From assembly GCF_021596945.1 (NCBI RefSeq), contig NZ_CP063779.1, forward strand, positions 3,322,001 to 3,386,000: a stretch of DNA of 64,000 nt. Direction: 5' to 3'. The translations under genes and the position numbers were made by a program. Positions 1 through 8,498 of this stretch are shown in pieces; position 1 is the first letter of the stretch, and each line of letters starts with the position of its first letter. Below the pieces are notes generated by a model that was not told where the DNA came from, searched no databases, and worked only from the letters and a program-made list of their open reading frames with translations. Source of the DNA: Mongoliitalea daihaiensis (lineage in GTDB: Bacteria; Bacteroidota; Bacteroidia; Cytophagales; Cyclobacteriaceae).

Positions 1-27
1 GGTCGGCACAATGTTCCGACCTTTTTT
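1..27 (+). terminator. Rho-independent terminator at window edge
   Basis: GGTCGG and CCGACC form a 6-bp stem around a 9-nt loop, followed directly by a run of six T. It probably ends a plus-strand gene that lies left of the window. The stem may extend past the left edge. Confidence 0.7.
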
Positions 28-76
28 GTTTTTTGAGGATTTTGTGTTTGTTTAGTGGTACAGAAACTCTCTACAC

Positions 77-739
77 ATGCGTTTTTACTTGAATTTCAAT
101 CGTCTAACTATTTTTCTTTTGTCTGCCTTTGCCATGAGTTGCAGTACAGATACCAAGCAGGGTGAAGTGGCGATAGATGAAGTGCTAATTATTGATGAAG
201 AACTAGAACAATTATTCCAAACAGGTATACAGTTATTGAGTCCTTGGGAGAGCTTTTGGAATAATCAATTTTCTGAATTTCAAGTCACCCAATTTACGTT
301 GGATAAAACAGAATATTTTGAAGAATTGGAGTGGCCCGAAGAAAATTTTATAACGCCAGGAAACCCTTTTCATCCCTATCTGATACCACATCCAGAAGGT
401 GATGGAATAGTAGACATTTATAGTTATAAGGTTACCATTCCTGCAGAAGGTAAACCGGGCTTAAATCCAGATTCTGAAGTGATTTATTTCAAGTCAAATG
501 GGATGCGTAAGCGATTATTATTTATAGGGCCATCTGGTGGGTTTGAAGAAGCCGCATGGATCAGTACAGATGTATTGATGGTTGCCGGGTGGTTTGAAGA
601 TGAGGCAGGTGTCAGTCCCGTGATATGGATGATAGAACCGGAGCAGAACAGGTATAAAGTCTTTACACACCCATTTCATTCCAACCAATATCCAAAAGAT
701 GCGTATCTAAAAAGGAAGTTAACGAAGATAGATTTATAG
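77..739 (+). CDS. Putative lipoprotein, function unknown
   Basis: The 220-residue product starts with a short basic, hydrophobic signal segment ending in the lipobox FAMSC, so Cys22 would be acylated after signal peptidase II cleavage and the protein anchored in a membrane facing the periplasm or cell surface. The mature part is acidic and rich in aromatic residues. I recognise no enzymatic motif. The gene stands between a terminator and the NUDIX gene, 76 bp upstream of the latter, and could share its transcript. Product function is unassigned. Confidence 0.75.
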   Translation: MRFYLNFNRLTIFLLSAFAMSCSTDTKQGEVAIDEVLIIDEELEQLFQTGIQLLSPWESFWNNQFSEFQVTQFTLDKTEYFEELEWPEENFITPGNPFHPYLIPHPEGDGIVDIYSYKVTIPAEGKPGLNPDSEVIYFKSNGMRKRLLFIGPSGGFEEAAWISTDVLMVAGWFEDEAGVSPVIWMIEPEQNRYKVFTHPFHSNQYPKDAYLKRKLTKIDL

Positions 740-815
740 GAAACCAAGTGTTGACAGTTTTTGTAGAACCACTAAGTTAATTTTTATTTTCCCTAACAAT
801 AACGTTAAAAAAGAT

Positions 816-1466
816 ATGAAATTTGAGGAATTGGTGCGGAAGCTGGAGCGAATGATGGAAGAGCCTTTGCCAGGAAGGGAAGGGCAGGTGATGATGGCTC
901 CGCAAGGAAGGATGAATGAAGGAGCATATAAAGCTTCTATTCGATCCGACCATAGAAAAGGTGCTGTTTTGATGTTGTTTTACCCGCATCCAGACGGAAC
1001 TTTTGTTCCTTTTATCAAAAGACCAGCTTACGAAGGGGTACATTCTGGACAGATTGCATTTCCGGGTGGAAAATATGAAGAAAGTGATGGCGGACTCGAT
1101 CGAACAGCTCTTCGGGAAACAGAAGAAGAAATCGGAGTTGATGCTAGTCAGGTTCGTATTCTAGGCAAATTGACGGAGGTTTACATTCCTCCTAGTAATT
1201 TTATGGTTCATCCATACATAGGGTTTATAGATCGACTGCCGGAGTTTAATCCAGATCCTTTGGAAGTAGAACGAGTTATTGAATGTTCTTTCCCACATCT
1301 TTTAGATAAAAAAATTCGTAAAATAGGCCCTGTGCAAAGCTCATCTGGGGTAATTCTCAAAGCGCCCTACTTTGCTATTGAAAAAGAAATTGTTTGGGGG
1401 GCAACAGCCATGATGCTAGGTGAGTTTACTTATTTATGGGAGAAAGTGGAACGGAAAGGAATATAG
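816..1466 (+). CDS. NUDIX hydrolase, CoA pyrophosphatase-like (NudL type)
   Basis: A 216-residue soluble NUDIX hydrolase. The UPF0035-type signature HSGQIAFPGG (residues 76-85) runs into a NUDIX box whose core RETEEEIGV (100-108) matches REUXEEXGU, the metal-binding helix. Proteins with this combined signature cleave the diphosphate of coenzyme A or its derivatives to phosphopantetheine plus 3',5'-ADP. The N-terminal 50 residues are helical and charged, as usual. Length fits the family. Family assignment is strong; the physiological substrate is inferred. Confidence 0.88.
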   Translation: MKFEELVRKLERMMEEPLPGREGQVMMAPQGRMNEGAYKASIRSDHRKGAVLMLFYPHPDGTFVPFIKRPAYEGVHSGQIAFPGGKYEESDGGLDRTALRETEEEIGVDASQVRILGKLTEVYIPPSNFMVHPYIGFIDRLPEFNPDPLEVERVIECSFPHLLDKKIRKIGPVQSSSGVILKAPYFAIEKEIVWGATAMMLGEFTYLWEKVERKGI

Positions 1467-1607
1467 ATTTTAAAAAAAGAATGAGACTGGGTATGGTAGA
1501 TGCTCATTCCTCTTGAATAGGCCTTAGTCATTATAAATCGAAATTGTTTCTTCCTTTTTTGCAAGGTCCTTGTTGCTTGCTTTCAAAGTTCCTTCTAAAC
1601 TTTTCCC

Positions 1608-1615
1608 TATATTTG
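1608..1615 (+). promoter_or_regulatory. Candidate Bacteroidota -7 box for hppD
   Basis: TATATTTG matches the Bacteroidota sigma-A -7 consensus TAnnTTTG and lies 31 bp before the hppD start codon. A clear TTTG -33 box at the usual 17-23 bp spacing is not present, so this is a partial match. Confidence 0.4.
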
Positions 1616-1646
1616 CCTAAGAATTTTAAACCCAAAAACTTAGGAT

Positions 1647-2741
1647 ATGCAACAGGATTTTCTTCCAATCAATGGGACTGACTATGTGGAATTGTACGTA
1701 GGTAATGCCAAACAATCAGCCCTTTACTATCAATATGCATTTGGTTATGAATTGATGGCCTATGCAGGACCTGAAACTGGTGTACGTGATCGAGCATCGT
1801 ACGTTTTGAAACAAGATAAAATCAGGTTGGTCTTGACGACACCTTTGCACGAGGCTCATCCCATCGCAGACCATATTAAAAAACATGGAGATGGAGTAAA
1901 GGTCTTGGCACTTTGGGTGGATGATGCCGAAAAGTCTTGGAAAGAAACGACCGCTCGTGGAGCAGTTTCATACAGTGAGCCGCAAACCTTGACTGATGAA
2001 TTTGGAAAGGTAGTAGTAGCCTCTATATGTACTTATGGGGAGACCATCCACACGTTTGTAGAACGTAAAAATTATACAGGTGTATTTTTACCTGGCTTTA
2101 AGCCAAGAAAAAGTGAGTACCAAGCCACTTCGGTAGGATTGAAATTTATTGATCATTGCGTTGGAAATGTAGGCTGGGGAGAGATGAATAAATGGGTGGA
2201 GTTTTATGAAAAAGTGATGGGCTTTAATTTATTGATCACGTTTGATGATAAAGACATCTCTACCGAATATTCTGCTTTAATGTCTAAGGTGGTTTCCAAT
2301 GGAAATGGATACATCAAATTTCCCATCAACGAGCCAGCAGAAGGTAAAAAGAAATCCCAAATAGAAGAATATTTGGATTTTTATAATGGGTCAGGTGTAC
2401 AACACATGGCTATTGCAACAGATGATATTATTCACACGGTAGCTGAATTAAGAAAAAGAGGTGTAGAATTTCTGGAAGTGCCAGCTTCTTATTATGAAGA
2501 CTTATTGGAGCGAGTAGGGGAGATAGAGGAGGATTTGCAGCCATTAAAGGACCTCAACATTCTAGTGGACAGGGATGAAGAAGGATATTTACTTCAAATT
2601 TTCACCAAACCAGTTCAAGATCGTCCTACGCTTTTCTTTGAAATCATTCAGCGAAAGGGAGCAAAATCTTTTGGTAAAGGTAATTTTAAAGCCTTGTTTG
2701 AAGCTATTGAGCGTGAACAAGAGTTGAGAGGTAATTTGTAA
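1647..2741 (+). CDS. hppD: 4-hydroxyphenylpyruvate dioxygenase
   Basis: A 364-residue enzyme that converts 4-hydroxyphenylpyruvate to homogentisate, an Fe(II)- and oxygen-dependent step of tyrosine catabolism in the cytoplasm. It has two tandem vicinal-oxygen-chelate domains (about 10-150 and 165-340). The metal triad expected for the family is visible as His170 (KFIDHCVGN), His253 (GVQHMAIAT) and Glu332 (TLFFEIIQR). The C-terminal helix GNFKALFEAIE that covers the active site is also present. Length is typical. The gene ends just before a strong hairpin shared with the convergent tRNA. No homogentisate dioxygenase is in the window. Confidence 0.96.
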   Translation: MQQDFLPINGTDYVELYVGNAKQSALYYQYAFGYELMAYAGPETGVRDRASYVLKQDKIRLVLTTPLHEAHPIADHIKKHGDGVKVLALWVDDAEKSWKETTARGAVSYSEPQTLTDEFGKVVVASICTYGETIHTFVERKNYTGVFLPGFKPRKSEYQATSVGLKFIDHCVGNVGWGEMNKWVEFYEKVMGFNLLITFDDKDISTEYSALMSKVVSNGNGYIKFPINEPAEGKKKSQIEEYLDFYNGSGVQHMAIATDDIIHTVAELRKRGVEFLEVPASYYEDLLERVGEIEEDLQPLKDLNILVDRDEEGYLLQIFTKPVQDRPTLFFEIIQRKGAKSFGKGNFKALFEAIEREQELRGNL

Positions 2742-2760
2742 TTGAAAAATTTAAAAATAA

Positions 2761-2788
2761 AAAAAGCCAGTTTATACTGGCTTTTTTT
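2761..2788. terminator. Bidirectional terminator between hppD and tRNA-Pro
   Basis: AAAAAGCCAG / CTGGCTTTTTTT form a near-perfect stem around a 6-nt loop, with T runs on both strands. It can end hppD on the plus strand and the tRNA transcript on the minus strand. Confidence 0.85.
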
Positions 2789-2789
2789 G

Positions 2790-2863
2790 TCGGGGTGGCA
2801 GGATTCGAACCTACGACCTCCACATCCCAAATGTGGCGCGATACCGGGCTACGCTACACCCCG
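2790..2863 (-). tRNA. tRNA-Pro (anticodon TGG)
   Basis: Read on the minus strand, the 7-bp acceptor stem CGGGGTG/CACCCCG, a D arm, an anticodon stem CCACA/TGTGG with loop TTTGGGA (anticodon TGG) and a T loop GTTCGAATC fold as a standard cloverleaf of 74 nt with discriminator A. The CCA end is not encoded, as is usual in Bacteroidota. It is intact, and nothing suggests use as an attachment site. Confidence 0.97.
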
Positions 2864-3072
2864 AAATCGTTTAGTAAGATGGATATCTCATTAACGAGTT
2901 GCAAATGTAGTTAAATGAAATTGTTTTCAAATAGTAATTGGGTATTTTTTTGAAATATATCAATACTTGCAATAAAATGCCGCTGAGGACTATTGAAGTC
3001 AGGAATTTCAAATTAGCAGTCTTTCAATTGGTATTAATTAATTTGAAGTTTTATTACCCAGGCTTGACGCAA

Positions 3073-5010
3073 TCAACTTTTCCATTGGATCGAGAAAGTA
3101 GACCCCTCGTTGATCTTGCTGTTGACTTCTAGTGTTGCACCTAAGTTATGTGCAAACTCCTTGCAAAGTATTAGGCCTACTCCCGAGCCTTTTTCTCCTT
3201 CTGTTCCTAGCTTGGATACAATTCGTCCTGCAAAAAGCTTTTCTAGTTTTTCTTTTTCCATTCCCACACCAGAGTCTGTAATACTAATTTTACCGCCAGC
3301 TTCCTGCTCATAGTGAATACGGATACTCCCTTCTAAGGTGGTGAATTTTATGGCATTTGAAATTAGATTCCGCAAGATAAAATTCAAGCGATCTTTTTCT
3401 GTATGGATCACTAAGTCCTCGGGTATATCATTGATTAGTTGAAGTTTTTTTTCTTTGCTTTTACTTGAAAACTGACGAATATTATCTTGAACCAATGGAT
3501 GGACTAAAACTTCCACAATAGGCATTGGGTGCTCATTCAATTCATTTTGAGCCCATTCTAGTATGCTTTCCAAAAGTTCTCTGACACTTTTTATTTGGTC
3601 AGATAAATGAGGAAGTATCAATTGAAACTCTTCATGTGAAATATTTTGTCCACTTTCTAATTCTAATAAGGATTGCAATGATGAAATTGGAGATTTAATG
3701 TCATGGGAGAGCACAGAAAACAGCAATTGCCTACTTCTATTTGACTGGGTCAAGGCTTGGTTTGATTGTTCTAATTCAGTTGTTTTTTCTGCTATTTCAA
3801 GATTTTTAACTTCTAGTTTTTTAAGGATCTCTGTTGTCTGTTCATGTGCTGCTGCCAATTGATCATTCTTTCTTTTCTGGAAAATCCATCCAAAAACTAG
3901 TCCAATAAATAGAATGGCTCCACTAAAAAGTAGCTCATTTTTTCGTTTTAACTTAATGTCTAACAGCAGTTGTTCCTGAATTAGGCGCTTATTTTCTTCC
4001 TCTTTTTTCTCTGCTTCATATTTGATAAGCAGTTCTTCCCGGATTTTTTTATTTTGCTCACTTGTGAGTTTTTGCTCTGTATTCAACTTCATTTTTGTGA
4101 ATTCATAAGCGTTTTTGTAATCAGCCAAGTCCTCATAGACAGTCGCTAGCATTCCTGCAGCAAAACTAATTTGATACGGAGAGTCCATGTCTTCAGCCAG
4201 CTTCATGGCTTGTTTTGCGTAATTTAGGGCAATATCTTTATTTTTAATTTCTAAATTAAACTCTGCTAATTCATAGAGAAGGGCAATTTGAGCTTCCGGA
4301 TTTTGTAGGCCATTAGAAAATTCTAAGGCCTGCGTCAGTAGTTTTTGTGCAGTCACATAGTCTTGGCTTCCTCTTGCAAGATCAGCAAGCATGTTAAGCG
4401 TATTGATACTACCTCTAATATCCTGTAAAGAGGTTTTGATTTCAATCGATTTTTCAAGGTAATATCTTGCAGAGTCTAAATCCTTGGGGCTATCAGTGGC
4501 ATTCCATAGATCTGTATAATAACTGCCCAAATTATTGTAAAGCAGGCTTTGTGCCCTTAAGTTATTGGCAATCAACGCATAGTCAAGTGATTTCATGTAG
4601 CGTTTGACTGCGTCACCTGCACTACCTGTACGATACAGTACATTGCCAATATTGAGGTGTGATTCTATAAGTCCTAATGTATCCTGGATATGTTCTCGTA
4701 TTTTAAGGGCATTTATATGCGTTTGCATGGCGGAATCAAATGAGGACTTGATCAAAAAAGAGATCCCTTTTATATTCAATGAATTTGCTTTCACCTTATC
4801 TAGCCCATGTTTTTCTGCCAAGTTGATAGCGGAATCTGCATAAGCTATAGATAAATCTTGATCAATCGCATAATTGGCTTTAGCTAATTGATAATACATT
4901 TCAGCTTTCACGGTGGGATCTTTTACAATGAAAATTTCATTTTTCAGACTGTCTGTTAGTGTAGGCCCTTGCTGAAAAAAGAATAGATACAGAAATGAAA
5001 GTACTAGCAT
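3073..5010 (-). CDS. TPR-containing membrane sensor histidine kinase
   Basis: A 645-residue orphan two-component sensor. A hydrophobic N-terminus (1-14) acts as signal or anchor. TPR-like helical repeats fill about residues 35-320, a coiled stretch follows, one membrane segment lies at 359-378, and a second coiled coil spans 385-425. The kinase core has HisKA with SVLSHDIKSPIS (phospho-acceptor His436), an N-box RNLISNAIKF (about 547-556), G1 DSGVGM (579-584) and G2 GSGVGL (608-613). The layout of periplasmic TPRs, membrane segment and cytoplasmic kinase is common in Bacteroidota. There is no receiver domain and no adjacent response regulator, so its partner is unknown. Confidence 0.92.
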   Translation of the reverse strand: MLVLSFLYLFFFQQGPTLTDSLKNEIFIVKDPTVKAEMYYQLAKANYAIDQDLSIAYADSAINLAEKHGLDKVKANSLNIKGISFLIKSSFDSAMQTHINALKIREHIQDTLGLIESHLNIGNVLYRTGSAGDAVKRYMKSLDYALIANNLRAQSLLYNNLGSYYTDLWNATDSPKDLDSARYYLEKSIEIKTSLQDIRGSINTLNMLADLARGSQDYVTAQKLLTQALEFSNGLQNPEAQIALLYELAEFNLEIKNKDIALNYAKQAMKLAEDMDSPYQISFAAGMLATVYEDLADYKNAYEFTKMKLNTEQKLTSEQNKKIREELLIKYEAEKKEEENKRLIQEQLLLDIKLKRKNELLFSGAILFIGLVFGWIFQKRKNDQLAAAHEQTTEILKKLEVKNLEIAEKTTELEQSNQALTQSNRSRQLLFSVLSHDIKSPISSLQSLLELESGQNISHEEFQLILPHLSDQIKSVRELLESILEWAQNELNEHPMPIVEVLVHPLVQDNIRQFSSKSKEKKLQLINDIPEDLVIHTEKDRLNFILRNLISNAIKFTTLEGSIRIHYEQEAGGKISITDSGVGMEKEKLEKLFAGRIVSKLGTEGEKGSGVGLILCKEFAHNLGATLEVNSKINEGSTFSIQWKS

Positions 5011-5046
5011 GAATGAGAGATAAGAGGTGACTGGCTAATGAATGCT

Positions 5047-5078
5047 TAAACATAAATAAGTATTCTTACAGGTACAAA
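5047..5078 (-). promoter_or_regulatory. Candidate Bacteroidota promoter for the TPR kinase
   Basis: On the minus strand TTTG and TATGTTTA are separated by 20 bp, close to the Bacteroidota consensus TTTG-N17-23-TAnnTTTG. The -7 box ends 36 bp before the kinase start codon. One mismatch at the last base. Confidence 0.5.
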
Positions 5079-5302
5079 TTAGTTAATAATTAGGACTAGA
5101 CGCAATGAATGATGAAATTTAAAATTTAATGATGTTTGTTTTACCAAAAGTGGAATACGCTAAAAAGGAGGCGGAGAGGAATTTGATTCTTGCAGCAGAT
5201 TCTTTTTGGTTTACCAATAGCTTGTTACTAGAAATTTGTTGTTTTATCTGCAAAGCCTGTTCTATTGTTGCGAATTTTGTAATCCACTCAATTACAAACG
5301 CA

Positions 5303-5890
5303 ATGACCCAGATGATGATACTTCTACTTCTGTTTTTCAGTATGCATGCCCATGCTCAAAAAAATAAGCCCAATGCCATAGTTGAACCAATCACTATTGA
5401 GTACAAGGGCAAAGAAGTTAAAGCAAAAAAACTGACAGTAAGCTCAGAAATTCCCATGGATATTGACAGTGCCTGGATAAATGTAAAGACCCCTGCACTT
5501 TTAGAGTTTGTGGCCGAAGGAATGATTCGGTTTAAACCCCTTGGAGATGGGTTACCCAAACAATGGGAGGTAGGGGAAACTTATGGGGTAAAAATGCGGG
5601 TATTTGGATTTATTCCTTTTGGTGGAATACACTATCTATTTATTGAGAAAATCGATGACGAAAACCATACCATAGCTTCCAAAGAATGGGATAGGGGAGC
5701 CAAGGTCTGGAATCACCATGTGGCCATGAAAGACCTTGGTAATGGAAGGATATATTATGAAGATTCCATCACGATTTATGGGGGTCTAATGACAGGTATA
5801 ATCACCTCTTTTGCCAAGCAGTTTTACAAGCACAGGCAAAAAAGATGGCAAATAGTGGCGGAGGAAAGCCTTAATTTCGATCTTGAGTAG
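5303..5890 (+). CDS. Secreted SRPBCC-like protein, function unknown
   Basis: The reading frame opens at 5129, but the ATG at 5303 is preferred because it begins a typical signal peptide (MTQMMILLLLFFSMHAHAQ). The upstream 58 codons give an unlikely Cys-rich leader. The mature part of about 175 residues alternates beta strands with a final helix and has a pattern like START/polyketide-cyclase folds (IPMDIDSAWINVKTP, then WEVGETYGVKMRVFG). Such folds bind hydrophobic ligands, but no catalytic residues can be named. Probably periplasmic. It overlaps no neighbour and stands alone on its strand. Confidence 0.65.
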   Translation: MTQMMILLLLFFSMHAHAQKNKPNAIVEPITIEYKGKEVKAKKLTVSSEIPMDIDSAWINVKTPALLEFVAEGMIRFKPLGDGLPKQWEVGETYGVKMRVFGFIPFGGIHYLFIEKIDDENHTIASKEWDRGAKVWNHHVAMKDLGNGRIYYEDSITIYGGLMTGIITSFAKQFYKHRQKRWQIVAEESLNFDLE

Positions 5891-5915
5891 AAATTCAAAG
5901 ACCATTCTAAAATAT

Positions 5916-6134
5916 ATGTTTTATTTTGATAAAAACTTTGGGCTATATGTAGGCAAACTTAAAACCAATGAATTTCATAAACATTATGGAATACAGATAA
6001 ATGTAACTGCAAACCCAACTATAAATCTGACTATAAAAGGTGAGAAAGGATATTTTGGAAATGCTTTTTATATACCTTCAAAAATTGAACATAAGCTGCT
6101 AAGTGAAGAAATCCAACTTACAATTTTGAATTAA
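5916..6134 (+). pseudogene. AraC-family regulator remnant (N-terminal sensing half)
   Basis: About 72 codons from the ATG at 5916 resemble the N-terminal ligand-binding half of some Bacteroidota AraC-type regulators (GLYVGKLKTNEFHKHYGIQI, then a late FYIPSKIEHKLL). No helix-turn-helix domain follows: the frame stops and a different gene remnant begins. The frame could start at a TTG at 5885 minus two bases (5883), but ATG 5916 fits better. Assignment to AraC is by pattern only. Confidence 0.5.
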
Positions 6135-6548
6135 GCGGTTGATTTCTAGATTTATCAATAAAGTGCATGAAACAGGCATCCATGCTATCGGGATAGATAA
6201 AATTATTCATTCTGAAGAAGACTCTGCGGAGCGCATGGCCAAAAGTCTTCAGATGAAGGGAGTCATAGACTCTTTGGATGTATCAGACAACTACAACATT
6301 ATTGAAGTAAATGCCCCTCAACGATATATAGGACTTACGATTGCAGTGACGAAAATCCGTCAAGATTATAACATCAACATTCTTACCCTTATTAAAATGG
6401 AAGAAAAACTTAATATTTTGGGGTAAAATCAAAAAGTAAAAAAGTCACTGGAGTAGTAACGGCAGAAACTAAAATCTAGGAAGGGGATATCCTACTATTG
6501 TTCGGTCATATCAACGATATTCAGGAAATTCTGAGTTTGGAAGAATGA
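6130..6548 (+). pseudogene. TrkA/KtrA potassium-uptake regulatory subunit, degraded
   Basis: The frame from 6130 to 6426 encodes the end of a TrkA-N Rossmann domain (GIHAIGIDKIIHSEEDSAER) and most of a TrkA-C domain (NAPQRYIGLTIAVTKIRQDY). It then stops. The missing end continues in another frame from 6441 (KVTGVVTAETKI, an in-frame TAG at 6477, then EGDILLLFGHINDIQEIL up to 6548). So the gene has lost its N-terminus, suffered a frameshift near 6427-6441 and gained a nonsense codon. Functional KtrA gates a low-affinity potassium channel. Its decay next to an intact kdp locus is notable. Confidence 0.8.
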
Positions 6549-6675
6549 AAAATGGGTTGATTAACCCGAATAGATTGATAAGAAAATGAATAATTTTTAA
6601 TGTTAAGAATGCTATCTTCCAGCCAAGATTTAATAATCTTTACGGAAATCTACTGATTATAAAACCATATTTAAG

Positions 6676-8007
6676 ATGAAAATTAAAGTCCTTTTGATTG
6701 ATGATGAAGAAAAACTTAGGAGTTTAACATCTAAACTATTAGTTTATGAGGACTATGATGTATTTGAAGCTGGTAATATTGCTTCAGCAAACCAAAAAGT
6801 TGAATTGCATGTCCCGGATGTAGTACTCTGTGATGTGAAGCTTCCTGATGGAAACGGAGTTGATTTTTGCATAAAATCTAAAGAAAAATTTCCTGAAATA
6901 GAGTTTATATTATTGACTGCCTATGGCAGGATCCAAGATGGGGTAAAGGCTATCAAACATGGTATTTTCGATTATCTGGTTAAAGGGGATGATAATGATA
7001 AGTTGATCCCTTTAATTGAAAAGGCATCCCAAAAAGCATTGCTTCAAAAAGAGCTTACCAAACTTAAAAGTAAACTGTCTAAACAATATAATTTTGATAG
7101 TATTTTAGGTGACAGTGAAAAAATCCAAGAGGCTAAAGTATTGGCTAGAAAAGTTTCCCAAAGTGATACTTCAATTTTACTTACCGGGGCAACGGGAACA
7201 GGAAAGGAAGTTTTTGCTCAGGCTATTCATTATGAAGGTAAAAGGTCAGATAAAAGTTTTGTAGCTATTAACTGTAGCGCAATTAGTGGAGAAATTTTGG
7301 AGAGTGAATTATTTGGGCATAAGGCTGGAGCCTTTACAGGAGCTGTAACGGATAAAAAAGGGCTGTTTGAGGAAGCCAACCATGGTACTTTATTTCTGGA
7401 TGAAATCGGCGAGATGCCTTTAGAGTTACAAGCAAAGCTTTTAAGAGTTCTAGAATCAGGCACTTTTATAAAAGTAGGAGATACCAAAGAAAAACAAGTA
7501 AATGTTCGAATAATCACTGCTACAAACCGCAATTTGCCAGAAGAAGTAACTGCTGGTAATTTTAGAGAAGATCTTTTGTATAGATTGTCAGTAATTCAGA
7601 TTCATCTCCCTTCACTATCAGATCGAAGAACAGATATTCCAGAATTAGTTGATCATTTTGTGAAAATATTCTCAGTGAAAGCAAATACGAAAGTGAAGAA
7701 AATTTCTCCTGAATTTATTCGTGAAGTACAAAAATTACCTTTCAAAGGAAATATAAGGGAACTAAGGAATTTAGTGGAACGTGCTGTAATTCTATGTGAT
7801 GGAGATACACTCACAGCTGAACAATTAGCCCCAAGCTATCAAAGAGAAATCAACGAGCCTAAGTCGATGACAATGGCATCTGCCGAAAAAGCTCAGATCA
7901 TTCGGGTGCTCAAACATGTCAATGGGAATAAAACACAAGCAGCAAAAGTTTTGGAAATTGGACTGACAACACTATATAAAAAATTACATGATTTTGAAAT
8001 TGAATGA
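6676..8007 (+). CDS. Sigma-54-dependent response regulator (NtrC family), kdp-linked
   Basis: A 443-residue cytoplasmic activator. The receiver domain (1-120) has the acidic pair D10/E11 and phospho-acceptor Asp53 (LCDVKLPDG). The AAA+ domain (about 143-375) has Walker A GATGTGKE (171-178), the sigma-54 contact loop GAFTGA (218-223) and Walker B LFLDEIGE (239-246). A Fis-type helix-turn-helix ends the protein (about 413-443, NGNKTQAAKVLEIGLTTLYK). A GG-N10-GC promoter lies 274 bp downstream, in front of the kdp genes, and the operon carries its own sensors, so this protein most likely takes the place of KdpE. Confidence 0.93.
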   Translation: MKIKVLLIDDEEKLRSLTSKLLVYEDYDVFEAGNIASANQKVELHVPDVVLCDVKLPDGNGVDFCIKSKEKFPEIEFILLTAYGRIQDGVKAIKHGIFDYLVKGDDNDKLIPLIEKASQKALLQKELTKLKSKLSKQYNFDSILGDSEKIQEAKVLARKVSQSDTSILLTGATGTGKEVFAQAIHYEGKRSDKSFVAINCSAISGEILESELFGHKAGAFTGAVTDKKGLFEEANHGTLFLDEIGEMPLELQAKLLRVLESGTFIKVGDTKEKQVNVRIITATNRNLPEEVTAGNFREDLLYRLSVIQIHLPSLSDRRTDIPELVDHFVKIFSVKANTKVKKISPEFIREVQKLPFKGNIRELRNLVERAVILCDGDTLTAEQLAPSYQREINEPKSMTMASAEKAQIIRVLKHVNGNKTQAAKVLEIGLTTLYKKLHDFEIE

Positions 8008-8120
8008 TTTGGGGACCTGAAAAAGCTAGACTTTTTATCGAAAATAACATTGCAATCGAAGGTTTCTTGGTTTATGATGAAAACTCCGAAATGAAAACTT
8101 GGATATCTTCTGGTCTATAA
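8004..8120 (+). pseudogene. Possible ApbE (FMN transferase) C-terminal fragment
   Basis: A 38-codon frame overlaps the regulator stop codon as ATGA. Its product (GPEKARLFIENN, then EGFLVYDENSEMKTW, then SGL) resembles the last 35-40 residues of ApbE-type FAD:protein FMN transferases. No upstream part of such a gene exists here, so it is more likely a remnant than a real gene. The match is by eye only. Confidence 0.35.
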
Positions 8121-8163
8121 ATTTTTATCTCACATTTGTACTACCCCTTCCATTTTTGAAATC

Positions 8164-8190
8164 AACCCTTCGGATTCCGAAGGGTTTTGA
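8164..8190 (+). terminator. Stem-loop terminator after the response regulator
   Basis: AACCCTTCGG / CCGAAGGGTT make a perfect 10-bp stem with a 3-nt loop, followed only by a short T-rich tail. It separates the regulator transcript from the kdp promoter downstream. Confidence 0.65.
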
Positions 8191-8280
8191 CTGTTTAAAA
8201 ACTCCTCCGTATTTTAATTTAAGTTTTTAAGGAATTGGTAATCAATACTATAATGTCCTAAGTTGGATTTTTTTCAAAAT

Positions 8281-8296
8281 AGGTTCATGACTTGCC
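8281..8296 (+). promoter_or_regulatory. Sigma-54 promoter of the kdp operon
   Basis: AGGTTCATGACTTGCC has the invariant GG (8282-8283) and GC (8294-8295) separated by exactly 10 bp, with the full TTGC of the -12 element, against the consensus TGGCAC-N5-TTGCA. Transcription would start near 8307, just before the first micro-ORF at 8320. The neighbouring sigma-54 activator is the expected regulator. Confidence 0.8.
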
Positions 8297-8319
8297 AAAG
8301 ACTTTTTAAAAAATAAATT

Positions 8320-8412
8320 ATGAACGGAATCATAGCCATAGGCATGTTACTGCTCGGAGTAGCAGTATTGTCAGCAATTTTCAAATCCATAAAATTATTT
8401 GATGACTTATGA
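8320..8412 (+). CDS. 30-residue small membrane protein upstream of kdpF
   Basis: This short frame begins 13 bp after the predicted sigma-54 transcription start. The product is one membrane helix (GIIAIGMLLLGVAVLSAIF) followed by a short polar tail ending KLFDDL. Its stop overlaps the next start as ATGA. Size and topology resemble KdpF, but the true kdpF lies downstream, so it may be a second small subunit or regulator of the Kdp complex. Function is inferred from position only. Confidence 0.6.
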   Translation: MNGIIAIGMLLLGVAVLSAIFKSIKLFDDL

Positions 8413-8498
8413 ACATGAACAACTTTAAATCGATGCATCCATTTTGCTTGCTCCAATCCTTCTATTTATTGTACGAACATAACAGAATTGAAAAATGA
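8409..8498 (+). CDS. 29-residue micro-ORF between the small membrane gene and kdpF
   Basis: The start overlaps the upstream stop (ATGA at 8409-8412), and its stop overlaps the kdpF start in the same way (ATGA at 8495-8498). The product is moderately hydrophobic in the middle (HPFCLLQSFYLLYEHN). The tight double overlap argues that it is translated, if only to couple translation into kdpF. No family is recognised. Confidence 0.45.
   Translation: MNMNNFKSMHPFCLLQSFYLLYEHNRIEK

Noticed and set aside
777-1043. Minus-strand frame opposite the NUDIX gene
   Set aside because: It is the shadow of a gene with clear NUDIX motifs and has a low-complexity Ser/His-rich product.
1479-1509. Hairpin GAATGAG/CTCATTC as terminator of the NUDIX gene
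   Set aside because: Seven-bp stem with a 17-nt loop and no T run. Too weak to call.
2790-2863. tRNA-Pro as prophage attachment site
   Set aside because: The tRNA is intact and 15 kb from the integrase. The phage boundary is at a hydrolase pseudogene instead.
2938-3132. 64-codon plus-strand frame between tRNA and kinase
   Set aside because: Overlaps the end of the kinase gene, has no family resemblance and no conserved operon context.
5129-5302. Long N-terminal extension of the secreted SRPBCC-like protein
   Set aside because: The downstream ATG begins a normal signal peptide, whereas the extension is Cys-rich and not signal-like.
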